This document shows, piece by piece, positions 7,290 through 12,510 of a stretch of DNA of 12,510 nt. The notes beneath the pieces are model-generated. The model did no database searches, was not told the origin of the DNA, and worked only from the letters and a program-made list of their open reading frames with translations. The stretch covers positions 1-12,510 of the forward strand of contig CAAGDP010000154.1 in the NCBI GenBank assembly GCA_900768635.1, read 5' to 3'. Position 1 is the stretch's first letter. Each line of letters opens with the position of its first letter. Made by a program: the position numbers and the translations under genes. The stretch comes from Enterobacterales bacterium. Lineage in GTDB: Bacteria; Pseudomonadota; Gammaproteobacteria; Enterobacterales; Succinivibrionaceae.

Positions 7290-7862
7290 TTACCCCTTGT
7301 AGGTCTCGGCAGTAACCTTGTGCTCGGTTTTATCTATCACCTTGATATGTTCATCCGGAAATCGGGCATTAAGTTTTTTAGTCAGTGCATCCTGAATGGT
7401 AATGCCTACCGCTGCACATCCTACGCATCCACCATGAAATTTAACCAAAAGTTCATTCTGCGGCTGAAGAAAATCAACAATCTCCACTGCCCCGCCGTGG
7501 GATGCAATACCGGGATTAACCTCAGTCAGGATCACAAAGTTAACCCGATCCCGTAACGGAAGAGTTGGATCCAGCATGTTTCTGGTAATACTTGGAGCAA
7601 GAAGTGTAAACTCCCCGTTTTTCACATCCACCACTGCATCACAGAGAAAAGGATCGGAAAGAGGATCGACTATCAGCTTAAACCCCTCATAGTCATATAC
7701 CAGATCAGCCTGATCATACATATTAAGAGGACAGAAGGACATGCCACAGGCAGCTTTCTCCGTGCCAGGATTTTCAACAAATATACGGATATTGGTATTA
7801 GGCTCCCGCTCCTTCAGCAGTTCAACATATTTTTTCTGAGCTTGCTCTGTAACAGTTATCAA
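7290..7862 (-). CDS. nfuA: Fe-S biogenesis protein NfuA
   Basis: NfuA is a cytoplasmic Fe-S cluster carrier that receives clusters and passes them to client enzymes, especially under oxidative stress or iron limitation. The 190-residue product matches E. coli NfuA (191). It has an N-terminal degenerate A-type (HesB-like) domain, about 1-95, with C39 and C44 in place. The C-terminal Nfu domain, about 103-180, carries NPGIASHGGAVEI (116-128) and the cluster-binding C146-x-x-C149 in GGCVGCAAV. Two dimerising subunits would hold one 4Fe-4S cluster through these Cys residues. The start is a TTG (7860-7862), supported by AGAGGTG just upstream (7867-7873 on the - strand) and by MI-x-V/I at the family's usual start. 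It diverges from pckA across a 253-base spacer. Confidence 0.95.
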   Translation of the reverse strand: MITVTEQAQKKYVELLKEREPNTNIRIFVENPGTEKAACGMSFCPLNMYDQADLVYDYEGFKLIVDPLSDPFLCDAVVDVKNGEFTLLAPSITRNMLDPTLPLRDRVNFVILTEVNPGIASHGGAVEIVDFLQPQNELLVKFHGGCVGCAAVGITIQDALTKKLNARFPDEHIKVIDKTEHKVTAETYKG

Positions 7863-7937
7863 ATTACACCTCTAATTTCATAAAATTTGAGTTCATCCGG
7901 TTAAGGATAAACATGAAAACAGTTGGATATAATCGAA

Positions 7938-7946
7938 ATTATAACA
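7938..7946 (-). promoter_or_regulatory. Extended -10 promoter for nfuA
   Basis: Read on the - strand, TGTTATAAT (7946 down to 7938) is a perfect extended -10 element (TG-n-TATAAT), about 75 bases upstream of the nfuA start. The sequence at the -35 distance is poor (CTATGA at 17 bases), which fits an extended -10 promoter. Confidence 0.5.
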
Positions 7947-8102
7947 CCGCAGGTAAATTATCATAGTCCATAAGAAAGGAAAGGTTTATTACAGTTCCAT
8001 TTGTGCTCAGAAAGGATAATTCTTGCCAGCTTTTTGATTAGACTAATTATCGAAAATCATATACAATGACTGAAGTTCAAATGTTATTTTGTGCATTTTA
8101 AT

Positions 8103-8118
8103 GGAGATACAATAAATG
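8103..8118 (+). promoter_or_regulatory. Ribosome binding site and start of pckA
   Basis: GGAGAT at 8103-8108 (core GGAG, 8103-8106) stands nine bases before the ATG at 8116 and fixes the pckA start. The spacer further upstream (7947-8102) has GATAAT at 8015-8020 and TACAAT at 8062-8067 as possible -10 boxes, neither with a well-spaced -35. Confidence 0.7.
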
Positions 8119-9720
8119 GCAGATTTAAGCCTTGAAAAGTATGGTATTACCGGCGTAAAAGAGATTGTTCACAATCCTTCCTACGAGCAGCTTTACCAAG
8201 ATGAAGTGGACCCATCTCTGACTGGTTATGAAAAAGGTCAGCTTACCGAAAAAGACGCAGTAAATGTAATGACCGGTATCTACACTGGTCGTTCTCCAAA
8301 AGACAAATTCTGGGTATTAGACGATGTAACCAAAGATACTATCTGGTGGACATCTGATGAATACAAGAACGACAACAAGCCTCTGTCTCCAGAGAGCTGG
8401 GAAGTTCTTGAAGATATTGCTGCCAAGGAACTTTCCAACAAGAAGCTCTATGTTGTAGATGCATTCTGCGGAGCAAATCCAAACACCCGTTTGAAGATCC
8501 GTTTTGTTATGGAAGTAGCATGGCAGGCTCACTTCGTTAAGAACATGTTTATCCGCCCAACTGAAGAAGAACTTCAGAACTTCGGCGAACCAGACTTTGT
8601 TGTTCTTAACGCTTCTAAGGCCAAGGTTGAAAACTACAAGGAACTGGGTCTGAACTCTGAAACTGCTGTAGTATTCAATCTTTCCAAGAAGATTCAGGTT
8701 ATCATCAACACCTGGTACGGTGGTGAAATGAAGAAGGGTATGTTCTCATATATGAACTACCTGTTACCTCTCAAGGGTATCGCTTCTATGCACTGCTCTG
8801 CTAACACCAACGCCAAGGATGAGACTGCAATTTTCTTCGGTCTGTCCGGAACTGGTAAGACCACTCTTTCTACCGATCCAAAGCGTATGCTCATCGGTGA
8901 TGACGAACACGGCTGGGATGATGATGGCGTATTCAACTTCGAAGGTGGTTGCTATGCCAAGGTAATCAACCTCTCCAAGGAAAACGAACCAGATATCTGG
9001 AACGCAATCAAGCGTGACGCACTGCTGGAAAACGTTACTGTTGCTGAAGATGGAAAGATTGATTTCGCTGATAAGTCCGTAACCGAAAATACTCGTGTTT
9101 CTTATCCAATCTACCACATTGATAACATTGTTAAGCCAGTATCAAAGGCTGGACCGGCTCGCAAGGTTATCTTCCTGTCTGCTGATGCTTTCGGTGTTCT
9201 GCCACCAGTATCAATTCTGACTCCAGAACAGACTCAGTACTACTTCCTGTCAGGCTTCACCGCTAAGCTGGCTGGCACCGAACGCGGTATTACTGAACCA
9301 ACCCCAACCTTCTCAGCTTGCTTTGGTGCTGCATTCCTTTCACTGCACCCAACCAAGTATGGTGAAGAACTGGTTAAGAAGATGCAGAAGTCCGGCGCTA
9401 CCGCATACCTGGTTAACACCGGATGGAACGGATCTGGTAAGAGAATTTCCATTAAGGATACCCGCGGTATTATTGACGCAATTCTTGATGGCTCTATCGA
9501 CAAGGCTCCAACCAAGAATATCCCTATCTTCGATTTCAAGGTACCTACTGAACTTACAGGTGTTGATCCAAAGATCCTCGATCCACGTGACACCTACGGT
9601 GAAGCTTCTCAATGGGAAGTTAAAGCTCAGGATTTGGCAAACCGCTTTATCAAGAACTTCAAGAAGTTCGAAGGCAATGCCAAGGGTAAGGAACTGGTTG
9701 AAGCAGGTCCACACCTGTAA
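8116..9720 (+). CDS. pckA: Phosphoenolpyruvate carboxykinase (ATP)
   Basis: Interconverts oxaloacetate + ATP with phosphoenolpyruvate + CO2 + ADP. In succinate-forming rumen-type anaerobes it works mainly as a CO2-fixing, ATP-yielding step toward oxaloacetate; in E. coli it is gluconeogenic. The 534-residue product carries all expected sites, consistently six residues before the E. coli numbering. These are R59 in YTGRSPKDKF, K207 and H226 (metal and substrate ligands), the P-loop GLSGTGKTT at 242-250 with K248, and GDDEHGWDDDG at 261-271 with D263. From memory it is closest to the Anaerobiospirillum succiniciproducens enzyme. Codon use is strongly biased: nearly all Pro codons are CCA, and AAG is favoured for Lys, unlike neighbouring envC. 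That suggests very high expression. It is followed by a strong terminator and appears monocistronic. Confidence 0.98.
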   Translation: MADLSLEKYGITGVKEIVHNPSYEQLYQDEVDPSLTGYEKGQLTEKDAVNVMTGIYTGRSPKDKFWVLDDVTKDTIWWTSDEYKNDNKPLSPESWEVLEDIAAKELSNKKLYVVDAFCGANPNTRLKIRFVMEVAWQAHFVKNMFIRPTEEELQNFGEPDFVVLNASKAKVENYKELGLNSETAVVFNLSKKIQVIINTWYGGEMKKGMFSYMNYLLPLKGIASMHCSANTNAKDETAIFFGLSGTGKTTLSTDPKRMLIGDDEHGWDDDGVFNFEGGCYAKVINLSKENEPDIWNAIKRDALLENVTVAEDGKIDFADKSVTENTRVSYPIYHIDNIVKPVSKAGPARKVIFLSADAFGVLPPVSILTPEQTQYYFLSGFTAKLAGTERGITEPTPTFSACFGAAFLSLHPTKYGEELVKKMQKSGATAYLVNTGWNGSGKRISIKDTRGIIDAILDGSIDKAPTKNIPIFDFKVPTELTGVDPKILDPRDTYGEASQWEVKAQDLANRFIKNFKKFEGNAKGKELVEAGPHL

Positions 9721-9727
9721 CAGGATT

Positions 9728-9799
9728 TCAGCTTAAAGCTGATTATTAACCAAATTAGTTCTAAAAAGGCTCTGTATTGACTGCAGAGCCTATTTTTTT
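9728..9799 (+). terminator. Intrinsic terminator after pckA
   Basis: GGCTCTG (9768-9774) pairs with CAGAGCC (9784-9790) across a nine-base loop, plus one A-T pair, followed by seven Ts (9793-9799). A short palindrome, TCAGCTTAAAGCTGA (9728-9742), lies just before it, the same double-hairpin layout as after pmbA. Confidence 0.88.
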
Positions 9800-9849
9800 G
9801 CTGTACAATAATGAAAACTTAATAAATTAAGCCACTGGAAATAAAGCAT

Positions 9850-10371
9850 ATGGCGACTTTGATCATAACCCGGGAAGGGTACAATAAGCTTAAGGAAGAA
9901 TTCAATTATCTCTGGACAAAACTCCGCCCGGAAGTTACGGAAAAAGTATCCTGGGCAGCTAGTCTGGGAGATCGTTCCGAAAATGCTGATTATCAATATA
10001 ACAAACGTTATCTCCGCCAGATCGATAACCGTATCCATCATCTGGCTTTTATCTTCGATAAAGCCAAGGTGGTTGATTATAACAAAGCTCAGGATGGAAC
10101 AATCTATTTCGGAGCTTATGTGGAAATTGAAAATGACGAAGGAACGGTAAAAACTGTTCGGATAGTAGGCTCAGAAGAAATATACGGACGTCGGGATTAT
10201 ATTTCTGTTGACTGTCCTCTGGCTAAAGCTCTGCTTCATCATCAGGTAGATGACGAAGTAACTGTTCATGCTCCTCAGGGAAATATTACCTGGTATGTAA
10301 CCAAAATTTCCTATAAAAAGGAAGACTGGTACAAAGAAGATATTACCAGCAATGAAATAACCAGACTGTAA
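9850..10371 (+). CDS. greB: Transcript cleavage factor GreB
   Basis: GreB inserts into the secondary channel of backtracked RNA polymerase and stimulates cleavage of the RNA 3' end, rescuing stalled complexes. The product has 173 residues; E. coli GreB has 158. The N-terminal coiled coil (about 1-78) carries ITREGYNKLKEEFNYLW (6-22) and the loop WAASLGDRSENADYQYN with acidic D41 and E44 at its tip. The C-terminal FKBP-like domain has YFGAYVEIENDEG, RIVGSEEIYGRRDYISVDCPLAKALL and NITWYV. NYLW and the ENADYQYNKRYLRQIDNRI block favour GreB over GreA. About 14 residues beyond the usual end (DWYKEDITSNEITRL) form an acidic extension. GGAA at 9837-9840 precedes the ATG by nine bases. The gene converges on the next - strand gene with a 14-base gap. 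Confidence 0.95.
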   Translation: MATLIITREGYNKLKEEFNYLWTKLRPEVTEKVSWAASLGDRSENADYQYNKRYLRQIDNRIHHLAFIFDKAKVVDYNKAQDGTIYFGAYVEIENDEGTVKTVRIVGSEEIYGRRDYISVDCPLAKALLHHQVDDEVTVHAPQGNITWYVTKISYKKEDWYKEDITSNEITRL

Positions 10372-10385
10372 TAACTGGGACAGTA

Positions 10386-11261
10386 TCAGGCATAAGCCTG
10401 AACACTGGACTGAGACATTTGCCATGATCCAAAATAGCGACCTGAAATAACACCCTGACGATGGGCGTTGCTATCCTCACTGGCACTGGATAATTTTTTG
10501 GAAGAGTTATTATTCTTACTGGAAGAATCTTTTACAGCAATCTCCTCAGGGTTTTCTGAAGTGTCTTCCTTACTTTTTTCTTCCCGCATTTCCTGCTGAG
10601 CATTAAGCTCAATGCGCTTGGCTTCACTTGCTACCTGACGATCCTGAGAGGAAGGCTCAGCTGGAGCAAGAGCAGCAGAATAAACCTGACGCATCTTGCT
10701 TATGGTCTTTTCCGGAGAATCCTCTTCAGACAGAGAGATGCTTACTTCTCCATCGGTAACATAATTTTTTCCATCCGGTCCTCGTTCATAGGAATAGGAA
10801 GGAGCTCCGGCATACTGACCACCTACACTCTTATGGCGATTCTCATGAACCCGAACCTCAGAATCTCTGGCCTTGAGTTTTTCTACTTCCTTCTGTTCTG
10901 AGTCAGAAAGTTTATCTGTGGAGGATTTTTCCTCTGCATTTTTATTATGATTATCTTCCTTTGATCCTGATTGACCCTGATCAGAATCATCCCTGCCCCC
11001 ACCGTTGCGGCCATGTACCGTAGCAGAATAAGTTAAATCGTCAGAAACTTCACTGGAATGATCATGAGACGTCTGAACAAAGCGGTTTTCTGACTGACGT
11101 TCTCTATCCCTGCTACTGCCAATCTCTGCAGAATTTGCTGAATTAAAAGTCTGATTAACAGCAGGAACGACCTCCCTACGCGCAGCATCATACTGTGCGG
11201 ACTCCACCTGCGGATGCAGGTTTAACGGAGTAAAGTTAGGGTAAGTCGTTACTATATTCAT
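10386..11261 (-). CDS. SprA-related putative HExxH metalloprotease
   Basis: The 291-residue product resembles the SprA-related family (PF12118, recalled). The conserved core, about 125-215, has VRVHENRH with H139-E140-x-x-H143, a gluzincin-like zinc motif. GGQYAGAPSYSYERGPDGKNYVTDGEVSI follows, with the family's GEV at 171-173 (E172 could be a third ligand), then KMRQVYSAALAPAEPSSQDRQVASEA. Residues 1-120 are low-complexity and polar (Ser, Asp, Asn, Arg, Gly), and the C-terminal tail is similar, so both ends are probably disordered. No signal peptide or lipobox is seen. Its ATG lies three bases after the stop of the 79-residue gene, with GAG of its ribosome site inside that gene, so translation is probably coupled. 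Protease activity and substrate are inferred, not shown. A hairpin (10386-10401) lies in its last codons. Confidence 0.75.
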   Translation of the reverse strand: MNIVTTYPNFTPLNLHPQVESAQYDAARREVVPAVNQTFNSANSAEIGSSRDRERQSENRFVQTSHDHSSEVSDDLTYSATVHGRNGGGRDDSDQGQSGSKEDNHNKNAEEKSSTDKLSDSEQKEVEKLKARDSEVRVHENRHKSVGGQYAGAPSYSYERGPDGKNYVTDGEVSISLSEEDSPEKTISKMRQVYSAALAPAEPSSQDRQVASEAKRIELNAQQEMREEKSKEDTSENPEEIAVKDSSSKNNNSSKKLSSASEDSNAHRQGVISGRYFGSWQMSQSSVQAYA

Positions 11262-11264
11262 AGA

Positions 11265-11504
11265 TTAACACTCAATATCAATAATAGAACCTATGGTCTT
11301 GTTATAGGCATCCATTACTTTGGTTCCTGCTTCTGCCTGCATCTGACCCATTTTAAGATCTACAGCTTCAGATGCACCAAAATTCTGAGAAGAATCAACA
11401 GATCCCGAAGCAATTCTCTCAGCGGCGGCATCTACTCTACCGGTTCCTCTGTTATAAGCCTGCAATGCACTGTTCCAGGCATTGCCACCAGCGGAAATCA
11501 TCAT
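11265..11504 (-). CDS. Small flagellar-rod-like helical protein
   Basis: A 79-residue protein with no Pro and few aromatic residues, predicted mostly helical. The N-terminal NAWNSALQAYNRGTGRVDAAAERIASG (8-34) and C-terminal SEAVDLKMGQMQAEAGTKVMDAYNKTIGSIIDI (45-77) segments look like the paired terminal D0 helices of flagellar rod and hook proteins (FlgC/FlgG pattern of a V-D-L, M/Q, A-E-A, T/K-V and terminal L-D-I). There is no domain between them. From memory, similar short proteins are annotated as flagellar basal-body rod C-terminal domain proteins in other gammaproteobacteria. AGAGG at 11511-11515 precedes the ATG by six bases; a second ATG follows directly. It precedes the SprA-related protease by three bases. 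The resemblance is by pattern only. Confidence 0.65.
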   Translation of the reverse strand: MMISAGGNAWNSALQAYNRGTGRVDAAAERIASGSVDSSQNFGASEAVDLKMGQMQAEAGTKVMDAYNKTIGSIIDIEC

Positions 11505-11580
11505 AATAAACCTCTAAACATTCTACCTGTCATGTATTAGTATCGATCAAATACCAGAAAATGCAAATTTTTTTTCGAAC

Positions 11581-12384
11581 TTAATGCTGATCACAAAAAG
11601 TTATAACCGTCCTGGCAAATTCATCTGGGGATGAAAGAAATGGATTATGAGCAGCATCTTTAAAAATCTTCACCTGAGCATCTTTGTTCTTTTCCCAGAA
11701 AGCACCTACTCCATCAGGAACAATACCATCGTTCTCACCAAACATAGCCAGAAGAGGAACTTGCAGTTTTTCACACTCTTCCCGCAGATCAGTACTTTCC
11801 AGTATTTTTAATCCTCCAGCAAGAACTTCATATCCAGGACGGACATTATGCTTCATGGCATGACGGAGTTCTTTTATATCCTGGCGAATGGTAGGACTTC
11901 CCATAGCCTGCATGCCGAAAAACTTCTCGCAGACCACATCTTTATTTTCCGGGGAGAGATTACGGGCAAAAGCTCTGATAAAAACGGGAGACACGCCCGG
12001 CCACTTACAACCATATTTTTCTGCTTCATCAATTTCCGTATCATCATCGCAAAAACGGGGAGTTGCACAGACGCACATAAGTGAACGAACCCGCCGGGGA
12101 TATGCAAGAGCATATTTAAGAGCTATAGTTCCACCCAGAGACCATCCTAAAATATGTGATCCGGCGGGTATAACCTCCCCAATGGCACTTACCGTCTCAT
12201 CCAGAGATGCGTAATCTATATAAACATCCACATTTTCACCATAACCGGGAAGATCAAGACAATGAACTGTAAAATGCTCTGATAACACGGGGACGACCTT
12301 GTTAAAAACAAAAGAGCTGATACCCCAGCCATGAATTAAAATCAAATCTGGACCCTTTCCGGTTGAAATCAGTTGCAAGCTCAT
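11581..12384 (-). CDS. bioH: Pimeloyl-ACP methyl ester esterase BioH
   Basis: BioH is a cytoplasmic alpha/beta hydrolase that removes the methyl group from pimeloyl-ACP methyl ester, ending the BioC-BioH route to the pimelate part of biotin. The 267-residue product (E. coli BioH 256) has the oxyanion loop LIHGWGISSFVF (16-27), LDLPGYGEN (43-51), the nucleophile elbow GWSLGG (80-85) with S82, D219 in GENDGIVP and H246 in DAAHNPF, giving the full triad. HGWG, GWSLGG and AAHNPF are the BioH pattern rather than a generic hydrolase. GGAAGA at 12391-12396 lies six bases before the ATG. A TATAAT read on the - strand at 12423-12418 is its likely -10, only seven bases from the mobile-element end beginning near 12431. 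The next gene downstream starts after 76 bases. Confidence 0.88.
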   Translation of the reverse strand: MSLQLISTGKGPDLILIHGWGISSFVFNKVVPVLSEHFTVHCLDLPGYGENVDVYIDYASLDETVSAIGEVIPAGSHILGWSLGGTIALKYALAYPRRVRSLMCVCATPRFCDDDTEIDEAEKYGCKWPGVSPVFIRAFARNLSPENKDVVCEKFFGMQAMGSPTIRQDIKELRHAMKHNVRPGYEVLAGGLKILESTDLREECEKLQVPLLAMFGENDGIVPDGVGAFWEKNKDAQVKIFKDAAHNPFLSSPDEFARTVITFCDQH

Positions 12385-12417
12385 GTAAATTCTTCCATAA
12401 AAAAATCTTTCTTACCA

Positions 12418-12423
12418 ATTATA
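12418..12423 (-). promoter_or_regulatory. Candidate -10 box of bioH
   Basis: On the - strand TATAAT runs from 12423 to 12418, 33 bases before the bioH start codon. At 17-base spacing, the -35 position (12446-12441) reads CGTGGG and falls inside the hairpin of the adjacent mobile-element end, so no native -35 is left. Confidence 0.45.
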
Positions 12424-12430
12424 TACTTTA

Positions 12431-12510
12431 TGACATACTCCCCACGCATAAATGCGGGGGTTTCTAGTATCAACAAATCTAGCCTACTATTGTAGGTCTT
12501 ACAAATTCTC
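12431..12510 (-). mobile_element. Right end of IS200/IS605-type (TnpB) element, omega-RNA 3' region
   Basis: Read on the - strand, the sequence runs CTAGAAACCCCCGCATTTAT, then GCGTGGGGAGTATGTCA, ending at 12431. This is the form of right end I recall for tnpB-carrying elements: a GC-rich imperfect hairpin (here CCCC 12440-12443 with GGGG 12457-12460, CGCAT with ATGCG, one bulged A) between GAAA and a GAGTATGTCA-like terminus. A second stem, CCTAC/GTAGG, lies at 12483-12496, as expected of an omega-RNA scaffold. The tnpB gene would lie beyond 12510 on the - strand, pointing toward bioH. No transposase is in the window, so completeness and activity cannot be judged. Confidence 0.6.

Noticed and set aside
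9240..9736. Several 117-137 codon frames on both strands inside pckA
   Set aside because: They overlap a strongly conserved, heavily codon-biased gene; such bias commonly leaves alternative frames open. None has recognisable motifs.
10381..10407. Terminator between convergent greB and the SprA-related gene
   Set aside because: The stem CAGT-A-TCAGGC/GCCTGA-AC-ACTG is broken and no T-run follows on either strand; it also lies in the coding end of the - strand gene.
11848..12214. Two + strand frames (78 and 108 codons) opposite bioH
   Set aside because: They are antisense to the BioH catalytic core, with no ribosome site or family resemblance.
12440..12465. Plain intrinsic terminator on the + strand
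   Set aside because: Only TTTCT follows the GC stem, no + strand gene ends here, and the flanking GAAA and GAGTATGTCA-like bases fit an element end.
12440..12496. Possible CRISPR repeat
   Set aside because: The hairpins occur once each and are unlike each other; there is no repeat-spacer periodicity. A TnpB-type element end explains them better.

Overview
The window reads as a piece of chromosome from an anaerobic, succinate-forming gammaproteobacterium of the Succinivibrionaceae type (Succinivibrio, Anaerobiospirillum, Ruminobacter and relatives). The main reason is the ATP-dependent PEP carboxykinase, which from memory closely resembles the Anaerobiospirillum succiniciproducens enzyme over its whole length. 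PmbA, GpmI, EnvC, PanM, NfuA, GreB and BioH are all gammaproteobacterial types. The DNA is moderately AT-rich with very AT-rich spacers. The genus cannot be fixed from the sequence alone.

Layout. Positions 1-366 are a gene-free leader with an imperfect inverted repeat. The + strand then carries pmbA (367-1707) with a strong terminator, a 361-base spacer with a good promoter, and an apparent operon gpmI-envC-panM (2069-5290). A 293-base spacer with several short repeats leads to a solitary + strand gene (5584-7167) for a membrane-anchored TIR protein. nfuA lies on the - strand (7290-7862) and diverges from the + strand gene pckA (8116-9720), which ends at a clear terminator. greB (9850-10371) converges on a - strand block: a putative SprA-related HExxH metalloprotease (10386-11261), a 79-residue flagellar-rod-like small protein (11265-11504) and bioH (11581-12384). 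The last 80 bases look like the end of an IS200/IS605-type (TnpB) element whose body lies outside the window.

How the genes relate. Most are housekeeping: glycolysis and anaplerosis (gpmI, pckA), septal murein splitting (envC), cofactor supply (panM for beta-alanine/CoA, bioH for biotin, nfuA for Fe-S clusters), transcript-cleavage rescue of RNA polymerase (greB) and modified-peptide or antitoxin proteolysis (pmbA). The accessory parts of most interest are the TIR-TM-DUF6273-like protein, which resembles a one-protein transmembrane receptor; the tightly coupled pair of small rod-like protein and HExxH protease; and the TnpB-type element end lying seven bases from the apparent bioH -10 box. 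No full multi-gene defence system, CRISPR array, tRNA or rRNA was seen.
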